Shown: positions 8,903 through 16,520, counted from the first letter of the stretch. The stretch is 64,000 nucleotides of DNA from JACCTU01 sp963737405 (GCA_963737405.1 CAVTSL010000009.1:186001-250000); one strand, 5' to 3'. Numbers and translations are program-made. Notes: a model not told the origin generated them from the sequence alone.

Positions 8903-9349
8903 GTGCGTCCCATCCGAGCACTCGGACTCACCGCCCTCGGCGCCGTTGCCGGTGTCGTGGCGTCCGGCGCGCTACTCAAGCGTGTGCTGCCGTCACGCGG
9001 CGACGAGGAGAGCGACGAGATCACGCTGGTCGCGGCTTTCGACGGCATCGAGCTTCGGAGCCGCGCGAAGGCTTTCAGGGGCGGATCGATCCTCGCGTGG
9101 TTCGGCGGCGTCGCCTTCGACCTGCGGGAGGCGACGCTCGCGCCCGACGCGCACCTCACGGTGAATTCCGTCTTCGGCGGAGTCGCGATCCGTGTCCCAG
9201 CGGGCTGGCGCGTCGAGTCGAGCATGCGAGCGCTCTCGGGAGGCGCCGAGGTGAAGGTGCCGGAGCCGGAGGATCCGGCCGCGCCGACGCTCACGCTCGA
9301 CGGGCTCGCGCTCTTCGGAGGCATCGCGGTCGGCACCAAGACGTCCTGA
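8903..9349 (+). CDS. LiaF-like protein (cell-wall-active antibiotic response domain)
   Basis: 148 residues with a strong ribosome site (GGAAGGAGG, 8889-8897) before GTG 8903. A single N-terminal hydrophobic helix (LGLTALGAVAGVVASGALL) is followed by a beta-helical domain with repeated FGGV/FGGI turns: FRGGSILAWFGGVAFDLREA, NSVFGGVAIRVPAGWRVE, and LALFGGIAVGTK. This matches the C-terminal domain of LiaF/VraT proteins, which modulate LiaS-type kinases during envelope stress. It faces, convergently, a NarL-type response regulator and kinase that fit the LiaR and LiaS roles. That functional link is inferred from context. Confidence 0.7.
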   Translation: MRPIRALGLTALGAVAGVVASGALLKRVLPSRGDEESDEITLVAAFDGIELRSRAKAFRGGSILAWFGGVAFDLREATLAPDAHLTVNSVFGGVAIRVPAGWRVESSMRALSGGAEVKVPEPEDPAAPTLTLDGLALFGGIAVGTKTS

Positions 9350-9360
9350 GAGCCCACGCT

Positions 9361-9469
9361 CCTCACTCGTTCGAGTGAGGAAACGCAAGAACCGCCCGCG
9401 CGGCGTCTCCGTTATTGGTGAGGGGGCCCGTCCGGATTCACGGTGGGTGAGGCGTCCGGACGACCCCCT
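9361..9469. terminator. Two hairpins in the convergent gap (probable bidirectional terminator)
   Basis: The first is CCTCACTCG-TT-CGAGTGAGG (9361-9380). The second has outer arms AGGGGG (9421-9426) and CCCCCT (9464-9469) and inner arms CGTCCGGA (9429-9436) and TCCGGACG (9455-9462). Neither is followed by a long T-run, as is common in high-GC actinobacteria. They lie between the LiaF-like gene and the oppositely oriented response regulator. Confidence 0.6.
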
Positions 9470-9525
9470 CTCAGGACGATGCGCCGAATCCCAAGGGCAG
9501 AGGGTCCCGCATCGGCGGCGGCCCC

Positions 9526-10182
9526 TCAGACCGAGCCGCCGGGCGTCGCGATGCCGCTCTCGTAGGCGAAGATCACCGCCTGGACGCGGTCACGTAGACC
9601 GAGCTTCGCGAGCAATCGCTTCACATGCGTCTTCACCGTCGTCTCCTCGACGACGAGCGACGCGGCGATCTCGGCGTTCGACATCCCGCGCGCGATCAGC
9701 TCGAGAACCTCTCGCTCTCGAGGCGTCAGCCGATCGAGCGCGTCGGTTCGGCCGACCCGAGGCTGCGTCGTCGCGCGGTCGATCACCTTCCGTGTGACCG
9801 ACGGCGAGAGGAGCGCATCACCGTCGGCGACGGTGTGGATCGCGCCGATCAGTTCTTCCGGCCGCGTTCGCTTCAGGAGGAAGCCCGACGCACCCGCAGC
9901 GAGCGCGCCGAAGATGTAGTCGTCGTCCTCGAACGTCGTCAGCATCACGACCTTCACGTCGGGCGACGCCGAGAGGACTTCACGCGTCGCCGCGATGCCG
10001 TCGAGGTCGGGCATCCGGATGTCCATCAACACGACGTGCGGTCGACTTCCGCGAACGGCCCCGACCGCACCGCGACCGCCCGCGACCTCGCCGACGACCT
10101 CGATCTCGTCGTCGCTCGAGAGCACCGCGCGGAGGCCTGCACGCATCAGGTCGTCGTCGTCGACGAGCAGGACGCGGATCAC
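9526..10182 (-). CDS. NarL/LuxR-type response regulator (LiaR-like)
   Basis: 218 residues. The receiver domain begins MIRVLLVDDDDLMRAGLRAV; the phosphoacceptor is D54 in VVLMDIRMPDLDG, with the conserved Thr in VVMLTTFEDD and Lys in GFLLKRTRPEEL. The C-terminal LuxR-type HTH reads LTPREREVLELIARGMSNAE and TVKTHVKRLLAKL. It is co-transcribed with the histidine kinase, whose stop overlaps its ATG (10179-10182), giving a classic two-component pair. The nearby LiaF-like gene suggests cell-envelope stress as the input, by analogy with LiaFSR/VraSR. Target promoters are unknown. Confidence 0.9.
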   Translation of the reverse strand: MIRVLLVDDDDLMRAGLRAVLSSDDEIEVVGEVAGGRGAVGAVRGSRPHVVLMDIRMPDLDGIAATREVLSASPDVKVVMLTTFEDDDYIFGALAAGASGFLLKRTRPEELIGAIHTVADGDALLSPSVTRKVIDRATTQPRVGRTDALDRLTPREREVLELIARGMSNAEIAASLVVEETTVKTHVKRLLAKLGLRDRVQAVIFAYESGIATPGGSV

Positions 10183-11300
10183 GGCGCGTCTCCGTCGTAC
10201 GGGAGCTCGGCGCGCACCTCGAACCTGCCGCCCCGGCTCGCGACGTCGATGCGGCCGCCGAGAAGCACCGCTCGCTCGCGCATGCCCACGATCCCGTGCC
10301 CCTCGACGATCACGGCATCGGTGGCCGCATTCCTCACCGCCAGCTCCAGCGCGTCGTCGCCGTAGGTCACCACCAGCTCGGCGCCCGACGCTCCGTGCCG
10401 CGCGGCGTTCGTCAGCGCCTCCTGCGCGATCCGATACGCGGCCTGATCGACGGCACGGGTGAGCGGCCGCGGCTCACCCTGCACGCTCGTCTCCACGTGC
10501 AGCCCTGCGTCCTCGTGGCGCTGCACGAGGCGGTCGAGTGCGGCCAGGCCGATCGGCGGATCGACCGAGCCGCCGCCGTCCTCGCGAAGAACGCGAACCA
10601 TCCGGTCGATCTCGTCGACCGTCTCCCGCGCCACCGACTCGACGGTCTCGAGCGCGGCGCGGGAGCGTGCAGGATCCTTCTCCGCAAGCAGCCGCGCCGC
10701 TCCCGACTGCACGAGGATCACGTTGAGCGCGTGCCCCGCCGAGTCGTGTAGGTCGCGCGCGATGCGGGTCCGCTCCTCGGCCACGGCGAGCCGACGCTCG
10801 CGCTCGGTGCGGGTCCGGCTCTCGCGGATCCGTTCCTGCCGCTGCCGCACACGGTCGCCCGCGACCCAGGCGCCGCCCCAGACGAGCGCGCCGAGGAGCA
10901 ACGGGACGAGCGGCGAGCCCTCGTGGCCGATCCACGAGGCGCCCACGTGCAGGAGGTAGACGGCCCCGACGGTCGCGGCGGCGATCCTGCGCCCGCTCGT
11001 CGTCTCGCTCGGGTACCTCCCGACGAAGAAGATCGCCACGGTCGGGCCGACAGGCGGCCCCGGCGGATACCCGAGCGCGCTGATCAACGCGCTCGGCAGC
11101 GCGGACAGCGCGAAGGCCGCAACGGGCTCGCGCCGGCGCAACAGAAGCGGGAGCGCGGTGGCCGCGGCGAGCACCACGCCGAGCGCGTCCCGCGTGCGTG
11201 TCGCGTGATCGCCCCACTCGCGGCCGCCTCCGAGCATCCCCACGGTGACACCGAAGACCGCGAGGACGATCAGGACATCGACGACGCGGCGCCGAGACAT
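10179..11300 (-). CDS. NarL-type sensor histidine kinase (LiaS-like)
   Basis: 373 residues. The N-terminal third holds about five hydrophobic helices (VLIVLAVFGVTVGML, LGVVLAAATALPLLL, AAFALSALPSALISAL, VGPTVAIFFVGRY, PLVPLLLGALVWGGAWVAG), then a short coiled coil. The HisKA_3 motif RIARDLHDSAGH carries the phospho-acceptor His at about 185, and the HATPase has QEALTNAARHGA and GHGIVGMRERA. The large membrane part and lack of an extracellular domain fit intramembrane-sensing kinases of the LiaS/DesK class. The region upstream is shared with the divergent SHOCT gene. Confidence 0.9.
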   Translation of the reverse strand: MSRRRVVDVLIVLAVFGVTVGMLGGGREWGDHATRTRDALGVVLAAATALPLLLRRREPVAAFALSALPSALISALGYPPGPPVGPTVAIFFVGRYPSETTSGRRIAAATVGAVYLLHVGASWIGHEGSPLVPLLLGALVWGGAWVAGDRVRQRQERIRESRTRTERERRLAVAEERTRIARDLHDSAGHALNVILVQSGAARLLAEKDPARSRAALETVESVARETVDEIDRMVRVLREDGGGSVDPPIGLAALDRLVQRHEDAGLHVETSVQGEPRPLTRAVDQAAYRIAQEALTNAARHGASGAELVVTYGDDALELAVRNAATDAVIVEGHGIVGMRERAVLLGGRIDVASRGGRFEVRAELPYDGDAP

Positions 11301-11480
11301 GGGCCCGAGCGTATCGACGCGCCGAACGCGTGCCGTCGTCCTCCAGGAGGATCTCCGTCCTCACGTGGGAGGACGACGAACGTCCCTCCGCAGGTGACGC
11401 AGGTTCCTCCGCGCGAGCGTTTCGGCGCGGGGGGCGCGCTCCTACCGTGGCTGGCGTAGTCAAGACGGAAGGAGACAGAG
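11301..11480. promoter_or_regulatory. Divergent promoter region, kinase operon versus SHOCT gene
   Basis: 180 bp without a gene. It contains repeated purine/pyrimidine tracts forming dyads: GTCCTCC (11337-11343) pairs with GGAGGAC (11367-11373), and TCCTCC (11409-11414) is a further copy of the half. Regulation of both directions by the response regulator is plausible but not shown. A ribosome site AAGGAGA (11468-11474) precedes ATG 11481. Confidence 0.35.
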
Positions 11481-11699
11481 ATGTTCACCGTGCTCGCAAG
11501 CCATGCCGACGGGGACTTCCACTGGTGGTTCCCGATCTTCCCGCTGCTGTGGACGGCGCTCATCATCGGCGCGATCTACTTCTTCACGCGCGGACGCCGG
11601 CGCGGCGGAGGGAATCGCGCACGCGAGATCCTCGCGGAGCGCTACGCGAGCGGGGAACTGACGGTCGAGGAGTACCGCCAGCGGCTCGCGAACCTCTAG
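11481..11699 (+). CDS. Small membrane protein with a SHOCT domain
   Basis: 72 residues: a short N-terminus with HWWFPIFPLL, one TM helix (LWTALIIGAIYFF), a basic linker RGRRRGGGNRARE, and a C-terminal SHOCT motif (ILAERYASGELTVEEYRQRL). SHOCT segments are short oligomerisation/targeting motifs of unknown function, often found at envelope-stress or phage-shock loci. The gene has a good AAGGAGA site and is divergent from the LiaS-like kinase, which suggests it belongs to the same stress regulon. It is followed directly by a perfect hairpin. Confidence 0.75.
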   Translation: MFTVLASHADGDFHWWFPIFPLLWTALIIGAIYFFTRGRRRGGGNRAREILAERYASGELTVEEYRQRLANL

Positions 11700-11704
11700 C
11701 GGAC

Positions 11705-11848
11705 GTGGGCGGGCCGGCCGACGCCGGCCCGCCCGACCGCACCTCGGTTCGCCGGGACGAGTACGACGGCGTCCTCGTGATCACGTTCGCGCCGGACGGC
11801 CGGTGCAGCGAGCACCGCGAATGGTTCTCGCACCGGGAGACGAACTAG
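11705..11848 (+). pseudogene. Possible C-terminal remnant of an NTF2/SnoaL-like protein
   Basis: An open frame ending at TAG 11846-11848 encodes RRDEYDGVLVITFAPDGR, then EHREWFSHRE. This resembles the last two strands of SnoaL/NTF2-like proteins. The upstream part of this frame (from GTG 11705) is only the terminator hairpin of the SHOCT gene, so no N-terminal domain is present. I read it as a gene remnant; chance resemblance is possible. Confidence 0.3.
11707..11734 (+). terminator. Perfect 12-bp hairpin after the SHOCT gene
   Basis: Arms GGGCGGGCCGGC (11707-11718) and GCCGGCCCGCCC (11723-11734) with loop CGAC, starting eight bases after the stop codon. There is no T-run. It is a strong intrinsic-terminator-like element. 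Confidence 0.7.
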
Positions 11849-11857
11849 AGTCGAGCC

Positions 11858-13057
11858 ATGACGACCGCGCCCGACGTTCGACGGTGGGACGAGCTCTTCG
11901 CGGCACGGACGCGCGCCGACGTCGGTGAGGGCATCGCGGCGATCCTCGCGCTCCTCGGCCTGCCCGACCTCATCTCGTTCGCCGGCGGCTTCCCCGATCC
12001 GACGACGTTTCCGCGCGAGCGCGCATCAGCGCTGCTCGACGAGTTCGCCGCGTCGGGCGAGTCGAACGCCTTCCAGTACGCGCCGACGCGGGGGCTCGCC
12101 GGAGCGCTCGACGCGCTCGCCGGCCGGCTCGACGCGACGCAGGGCCGGCGCCCGGCCGACGACGAGCTGCTGATCACGAGCGGCGCGATCGAGGGGCTCG
12201 AGCTCGTCGGCAAGACGTTCCTCGACCGCGGCGACCTCGTCGTCGTCGAGGGCCCGACGTACCTCGGCGCGATCATGGCGTTCCGCGGCTTCGAGACGAC
12301 CGTCCTCGCCGTGCCGATGGACGAGCACGGCCTCGCGGTCGAGGAGCTCGAGCGGCAGCTCGCGGACGGCGCCCGGCCGAAGCTGCTCTACACGATCCCC
12401 GACCACCAGAACCCGGCCGGCGTCAGCCTCACGACCGAACGGCGCGAGCAGCTCGTCGAGCTCGCGCGGCGCCACGGGTTCCTGATCGTCGAGGACGTCG
12501 CGTACCGCGAGCTCGGGTTCGACGACGACGCGCTGCCGAGTCTCTGGAGCCTCGCGCCGGACGTCACGGTGCAGCTCGGAACGACGTCGAAGACGTTCTT
12601 CCCGGGCCTGCGGCTCGGCTGGGCGGTCGGGCCTGCAGAGGTCGCGGCGCAGCTCGTGAACGCGAAGCAGAACACCGACCAGTGCGCAGGCGCGCTCGGA
12701 CAGCGGCTCTTCGAGGAGTACGTGCGCCGCGGGTGGATCGACGAGCAGCTCGCGCAGTCGCGCGCGCTCTACCGCCGCAAGTGCGAGCGGATGCTCTCCG
12801 CGCTCGAGCGCTTCATGCCTTCGACCGCGAGCTGGACACGGCCGCGCGGCGGGTTCTTCTCGTGGTTGACGCTCCCGGGAGTCGATGCCGCGGAGCTCGC
12901 GAAGCGCGCCGTCGAGCAGGGCGTCGGCATCGTCCCGGGCGCGCCGTTCTTCCCGGACGGCCGCGGCGCCGACAACGTGCGGCTCTCGTTCAGCATGGTC
13001 GACGAGGCCCAGATCGACGACGGCATCGAGCGCGTCGCCTCGCTCGTCAGCGCGTAG
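11858..13057 (+). CDS. PLP-dependent aminotransferase, class I/II (2-aminoadipate/ARO8-like)
   Basis: 399 residues, the usual length for this group. N-terminal ISFAGGFPDPTTFP and QYAPTRGLAGALDAL are typical of MocR-related and LysN/ARO8-like aminotransferases that lack the GntR domain. Further landmarks are LLITSGAIEGLELVGK, TIPDHQNPAGVS, the Asp/Tyr pair VEDVAYRELGFDD, and the PLP lysine K245 in TTSKTFFPGLRLGW, with Arg in NVRLSFSMVD near the C-terminus. It probably transfers the amino group of an aromatic, branched or aminoadipate-type amino acid to 2-oxoglutarate. The exact substrate is unknown. Its end overlaps the convergent VOC gene by 11 bp. Confidence 0.88.
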   Translation: MTTAPDVRRWDELFAARTRADVGEGIAAILALLGLPDLISFAGGFPDPTTFPRERASALLDEFAASGESNAFQYAPTRGLAGALDALAGRLDATQGRRPADDELLITSGAIEGLELVGKTFLDRGDLVVVEGPTYLGAIMAFRGFETTVLAVPMDEHGLAVEELERQLADGARPKLLYTIPDHQNPAGVSLTTERREQLVELARRHGFLIVEDVAYRELGFDDDALPSLWSLAPDVTVQLGTTSKTFFPGLRLGWAVGPAEVAAQLVNAKQNTDQCAGALGQRLFEEYVRRGWIDEQLAQSRALYRRKCERMLSALERFMPSTASWTRPRGGFFSWLTLPGVDAAELAKRAVEQGVGIVPGAPFFPDGRGADNVRLSFSMVDEAQIDDGIERVASLVSA

Positions 13058-13472
13058 GCAGCACCACGTTTCCCGCGTCGTCGAGCCCGAACCCGGGGTT
13101 GTGCGCGATCTCCCACGCGTGCCCGTCGAGGTCGAGGAACACGCCCGCATAGCCGCCGTAGAACGTCTCCGAGGGCTCGCGCGTGATCGTCGCGCCGTTC
13201 GAGCGCGCCTGCTCGATCACCTCGCGCACCTCGTCCCGCGACCGGACGTTGTGCGCGAGCGCGATCCCGCCCCACCGCGCGCCGTCGTCGGAGATGTTCA
13301 TGTCCGCCGCGAGCTTCGCGCGCGACCAGAGCGTGACGACCGCGCCGTTCGTCTCGAAGAACGCCGTCTCCTCGACGTCCATCGACACCCTCCAGCCGAG
13401 CGCCTCGTAGAACGCCTTCGCGCGTGCGTAGTCCGCGACGCCGAGCGTGATCAGCGTGAGCCGCTGGTCCAT
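13047..13472 (-). CDS. VOC-superfamily (glyoxalase-fold) protein
   Basis: 141 residues with two beta-alpha-beta-beta-beta modules: LTLITLGVADYARAKAFYEA starts the first, and VFLDLDGHAWEIAHNPGFGL closes the second. Such single-domain VOC proteins are metal-dependent lyases, dioxygenases or resistance proteins; this one most resembles broad glyoxalase-like proteins. Its ATG overlaps the YdeI-like stop as TGATG, so it is the last gene of a run starting with the upstream ArsR. The substrate is unknown. Confidence 0.75.
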   Translation of the reverse strand: MDQRLTLITLGVADYARAKAFYEALGWRVSMDVEETAFFETNGAVVTLWSRAKLAADMNISDDGARWGGIALAHNVRSRDEVREVIEQARSNGATITREPSETFYGGYAGVFLDLDGHAWEIAHNPGFGLDDAGNVVLPTR

Positions 13473-13930
13473 CAGCCGGGCGTCCTGACGCCGTCGCGGA
13501 GCATCTCGACCGCCTTCGCGAGCCGGCGCTCGCGCGTCTCGTCGCGCTTCGCCTCCTCGATCCAGCGCACGTACTCGCGCCGGTGCGTGTACGAGAGCGC
13601 GTCGAACTCCTCGCGCACACCGCCCGCAGCAAGCGCCTCGCCGAACGCGGCAGAGACCTCGAGCTCGCGCGGCGCGTCGTCGCGCTCGAGCTCGATCGCC
13701 AGCTCGTCGCCGTCGCCGATTCCCGCGGCGTCGCGGATCTCCCGGTTGAACCCGAGGTAGTACTTCCCGCCGTACACGGCGACGCGCGTGCTGAACGGTG
13801 TGCCGTTCACGGTCCCGCGCACCGGCGGCCGCGCCTCGCCGAACACCTCGCGCACGTCGAGCGGCACCTCGAGCGTGTGGCCGCCGCCGTCGCCCTTGCT
13901 GAGCACCGCGCGGAATCGCTGCACCGCCAT
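13472..13930 (-). CDS. YdeI/OmpD-associated-like protein with a DUF1905 domain
   Basis: 152 residues. The N-terminal half (FRAVLSKGDGGGHTLEVPLD, GTVNGTPFSTRVAVYGGKYY, GFNREIRDAAGIGDGDELAI) is a DUF1905 beta-barrel. The C-terminal half (SYTHRREYVRWIEEAKRDE, then ERRLAKAVEMLRDG) is the YdeI/OmpD-associated helical tail. E. coli YdeI-type proteins have been linked to bacteriocin and peptide tolerance, but the molecular role is unclear. It is coupled to the VOC gene downstream and lies 7 bp after the TfoX-like gene. Confidence 0.75.
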   Translation of the reverse strand: MAVQRFRAVLSKGDGGGHTLEVPLDVREVFGEARPPVRGTVNGTPFSTRVAVYGGKYYLGFNREIRDAAGIGDGDELAIELERDDAPRELEVSAAFGEALAAGGVREEFDALSYTHRREYVRWIEEAKRDETRERRLAKAVEMLRDGVRTPG

Positions 13931-13937
13931 GCCGGGA

Positions 13938-14255
13938 TTATGTTGTGCGACTGACGAAGCCGCGCGCCTCTTCGACGTAGCCGCTGCACACGCGGCGGTT
14001 CGCCGGGCGGAGCGATGCCCACTCCTTCATCAGGCGCCCGTGGCCGGGGTCGAACCGCTTGCCCTTGCCGCTCTCGACGAGCTCGTCGACGCGCTCGCGC
14101 GGGAGCTTCACGACGAGCTCGTCCTTCACGACCATCGCGAAGAACTTGCCGCTCGTCTTCAGACCGAACGCGTTCATCATCCGCGCTCGCTCGATCGACG
14201 GATCGTCGCCGACCAGCTTGTCGGCGACGCCGTCGAACATCTCCTGAACCGTCAT
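13938..14255 (-). CDS. TfoX N-terminal-domain protein
   Basis: 105 residues from ATG 14255, which overlaps the stop of the AHSA1 gene (ATGA). Landmarks are VQEMFDGVADKL, MNAFGLKTSGKFFAMVVKDE, LVVKLPRERVDELVESG and a C-terminus RLMKEWASLRPANRRVCSGY. This matches stand-alone TfoX N-domain proteins of the kind often annotated next to ArsR and AHSA1 genes in actinobacteria. They lack the competence role of proteobacterial TfoX/Sxy, and the function is unknown. Confidence 0.75.
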   Translation of the reverse strand: MTVQEMFDGVADKLVGDDPSIERARMMNAFGLKTSGKFFAMVVKDELVVKLPRERVDELVESGKGKRFDPGHGRLMKEWASLRPANRRVCSGYVEEARGFVSRTT

Positions 14256-14716
14256 GACATCGGGTTCTCGATCCACGGATCGACGCCCGGATCCTCGCCC
14301 GCTGCCGCGACGACCAGCCGCGCGAAGTAGTGATCCCAGCCGCGCGCGTGCGACTCCGAGGCCTTGGCGGTCGGGAGCTCGTGCCTGAAGCGCAGGATCG
14401 TCCCCTCGCCGCTGCTCAGCAGCTCGATCTCGATGCGCGTCGAGCCCGCCTCGACCGAACTGCTCTGGCTTGCCTCCCAGCCCCAGGTCTGGACGAGCCT
14501 GTGCGGCGGGTCGACCTCGAGGAACTCGCCGACCGCGGTGTTGCCGGGGATGACCTCGACGCGGTACTCGCCGCCGGGTCGAGGGTCGAGCGTCGCCGAC
14601 ATGCCCATCCAGCGCGTTGCCTTCTCGGGGTCGACGAGGAACTCCCAGACCGTCTCCGGGCTCGCATCGATCACGAGCTCTCGTTCGACGGTAGTGGTGT
14701 CAGTCACGGCGTCCAC
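14252..14716 (-). CDS. AHSA1/SRPBCC-family protein paired with ArsR
   Basis: 154 residues. The START/Bet v1-like fold is shown by VERELVIDASPETVWEFLVD, DPEKATRWMGMSATLDPRPGG in outline, VEVDPPHRLVQTWGW-like residues and the C-terminal helix ESHARGWDHYFARLVVAA. The start GTG 14716 lies 16 bases inside the ArsR gene and has GAGGAAG five bases upstream; GTG 14707 is the alternative. AHSA1-like proteins bind hydrophobic ligands and are frequently encoded with ArsR regulators. A similar pair occurs at 42723-43474. The ligand is unknown. Confidence 0.82.
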   Translation of the reverse strand: MDAVTDTTTVERELVIDASPETVWEFLVDPEKATRWMGMSATLDPRPGGEYRVEVIPGNTAVGEFLEVDPPHRLVQTWGWEASQSSSVEAGSTRIEIELLSSGEGTILRFRHELPTAKASESHARGWDHYFARLVVAAAGEDPGVDPWIENPMS

Positions 14717-15020
14717 GTTTCTTCCTCTCCTCTCGTTCGGATTCCCGTTTGAGTGCTTCGAGGCGGTCGTCCCAGAACTCGTCGAGGAACGACTTGAGCG
14801 GCGCGAGCCCCTCGGGGCGCACCCGGTACAACCGCCTCGTTCCGTTGCGACGCTCGGTCACGAGTCCCGCCTCCTTCAGGAGCGTCAGATCCTGCGAGAC
14901 CGCCGGTCGCGTGACGTCGAACTGCGCCGCGATCTCGCCCGCCGACAGCTCGTCGTCGCGGACGAGGGCGAGGATCCGGCGGCGGCGCGGGCCGGCGATT
15001 GCTCTCAGGGCGGCTTCCAT
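14700..15020 (-). CDS. ArsR-family winged-helix repressor (copy 1)
   Basis: 106 residues: RRRRILALVRDDELSAGEIA, the recognition helix VTRPAVSQDLTLLKEAGLV, and the wing TERRNGTRRLYRV. No cysteine cluster for metal binding is seen, so it is probably the SdpR/ArsR class that accompanies AHSA1 proteins rather than a metal sensor. It heads an operon with AHSA1, TfoX-like, YdeI-like and VOC genes, each overlapping or within 7 bp. The promoter-like sequence just upstream contains inverted repeats, consistent with autorepression. Copy 2 at 42723 shares LKEAGLVTERRNGTRRLYRV exactly. Confidence 0.88.
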   Translation of the reverse strand: MEAALRAIAGPRRRRILALVRDDELSAGEIAAQFDVTRPAVSQDLTLLKEAGLVTERRNGTRRLYRVRPEGLAPLKSFLDEFWDDRLEALKRESEREERKKRGRRD

Positions 15021-15027
15021 GGATCGT

Positions 15028-15063
15028 AGTGTAAGTGATCTCTAACGTTAGGTCAAGCTTACA
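15028..15063 (-). promoter_or_regulatory. Promoter/operator of the ArsR-AHSA1 operon (copy 1)
   Basis: On the minus strand TTGACC (15056-15051), 17 bp, then TACACT (15033-15028) makes a near-consensus promoter that would start transcription at or near the ATG (15020), a leaderless arrangement. Between and around the boxes are the arms TGTAAG (15030-15035) and CTTACA (15058-15063) and the small palindrome TAACGTTA (15043-15050). This is a good candidate for the ArsR binding site. Confidence 0.6.
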
Positions 15064-15081
15064 TTCGATAGAAGTCGCACG

Positions 15082-15948
15082 ATGGACGGCTTCCCGCTTC
15101 CCGGCTCTGCGCCCGCCGTCGTGGCGGCGCCCGCTCCGGGCGAGGGCGTCGGCTGGTGGGCGGGCTCGTCGAGCGCCGCGCTCGACGCCGACGGGACGTT
15201 CGTCGTCGCCTACCGCGTGCGGACGGGCCACGAGGGCCGCGGCTCGACGGTGGTCGCGCGCTCCGAGGACGGCGAGAGCATGCGCGTCGTCGCGAACGTC
15301 GACCAGCGCCGCTTCCGTGCGGACTCGATGGAGCGTCCGGCGATCGTCCGAACGGACGACGGGCGGTGGCGGCTCTACGTCTGCTGCGCGTCGCCGGCGC
15401 CGAGCAAGCACTGGTGGATCGACGTCCTGGAGGCCGACGACCCCGCCGACTTCGCGACCGCGGCGGCGCGCACCGTCTTCCCCGGCGACGAGCTCACGGG
15501 CGTCAAGGACCCCGTCGTGCAGCGGACGGCGGACGGCGGCTGGCAGGCCTGGATCTGCTGCCACCCGCTCGACGAGCGCGACGAGGAGGATCGCATGACG
15601 ACCGCGTACGCCACGAGCAGGGACGGGCTCGCGTGGGAGTGGCACGGCACCGTGCTCGAGCCGCGCCCCGGAACGTGGGACCAGCGCGGCGCGCGCGTCA
15701 CCGCTGTCCTCCCCGACGGCCGCGCCGCGTACGACGGACGCGCGAGCAAGGAGCAGAACTTCTTCGAGCGCACGGGGCTCGCGCGCCGGAGGGACGACGG
15801 CCGGATCGAGCAGACGAACACTGCGGCGGCGTACGACGCGCGCTATCTGGACGTGCTCCCGCTGCCGGGCGGTGGGTTCCGCATCTGGTACGAGGCGCGG
15901 CTCCCGGACGAGAGCCACGAGCTCCGCACCGAGCTCGTCGCGCCGTAG
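15082..15948 (+). CDS. Five-bladed beta-propeller protein, glycosidase-like fold, function unknown
   Basis: 288 residues without a signal peptide. Repeated blade-like segments include WWAGSSSAALDADGTFVVAY, ERPAIVRTDDGRWRLYVCCA, VKDPVVQRTADGGWQAWICC, MTTAYATSRDGLAWEWHGTV and LDVLPLPGGGFRIWYEARLP. The alternating D-G-x-W/F-x-x-Y pattern is typical of the GH43/GH32/DUF377-like propeller fold. No full catalytic set can be assigned, so enzymatic activity is uncertain. It is divergent from the ArsR operon and its start lies next to that operator. Confidence 0.55.
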   Translation: MDGFPLPGSAPAVVAAPAPGEGVGWWAGSSSAALDADGTFVVAYRVRTGHEGRGSTVVARSEDGESMRVVANVDQRRFRADSMERPAIVRTDDGRWRLYVCCASPAPSKHWWIDVLEADDPADFATAAARTVFPGDELTGVKDPVVQRTADGGWQAWICCHPLDERDEEDRMTTAYATSRDGLAWEWHGTVLEPRPGTWDQRGARVTAVLPDGRAAYDGRASKEQNFFERTGLARRRDDGRIEQTNTAAAYDARYLDVLPLPGGGFRIWYEARLPDESHELRTELVAP

Positions 15949-16043
15949 ACGGAAGATTTCCGGCCGCTGGCCCGTCTTGTAATCGGACGGGGTGTGCGCT
16001 TGCCCAGGAGCACGGAGCGCCGACGACAACGGAGGGAGACCCG

Positions 16044-16520
16044 ATGAACGCTGGACACGACGCGATGATCGCTGCTGTCATCCAACGCGACTGGCACCGC
16101 CCGAGCGTGAACGACTGGGTCGCCGTGCTCGCGCGGCTGCCGCTCTTCGCGGACGTCGGTCGCCGCCGTCTGCGAAAGGTCGCAGAGCTCGCCGAGTTCC
16201 GTGACTACGAGCCGCACAGCGTCGTCGTGCAGACGGGCGACACCGCCGACGGCTTCTACGTCATCCTCGCCGGCCGTGCGAAGCGCGCAGGCCGCGCCGG
16301 TGGACGGCTGCTGCAGCCCGGCGACTACTTCGGCGAGATGGCGCTCCTCGACGGCGGAGCCCGCTCGGCCACCATCGTCGCCGTGAGCGAGCTGCAGACG
16401 ATGCGCCTGCCGCGGGCGCCGTTCCTCCAGCTCCTCGAACGCGAGCCGCAGATCGCGATCGGGATGCTCGGCGGGCTCGCGGGCCGCGTCCGCGGCCTCG
16501 AGCACACGACCGTCGCCTAG
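16044..16520 (+). CDS. Stand-alone cyclic-nucleotide-binding domain protein (copy 1)
   Basis: 158 residues from ATG 16044 with GGAGGGAGA upstream. After a conserved leader (DWHRPSVNDWVAVLARLPLF) comes a CAP_ED domain: VGRRRLRKVAELAEF, VVVQTGDTADGFYVILAGRA and the phosphate-binding cassette GDYFGEMALLDGGARSATI, then LPRAPFLQLLEREP. There is no DNA-binding or other output domain, so it must act through partners. A paralogue of the same length is at 25837-26313. Ligand binding is inferred from the intact G-E-M-A-L and R-S-A residues. Confidence 0.8.
   Translation: MNAGHDAMIAAVIQRDWHRPSVNDWVAVLARLPLFADVGRRRLRKVAELAEFRDYEPHSVVVQTGDTADGFYVILAGRAKRAGRAGGRLLQPGDYFGEMALLDGGARSATIVAVSELQTMRLPRAPFLQLLEREPQIAIGMLGGLAGRVRGLEHTTVA

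Noticed and set aside
11705..11848. Full NTF2-like gene
   Set aside because: No N-terminal half exists because the SHOCT gene and its terminator occupy that space; recorded only as a possible remnant.
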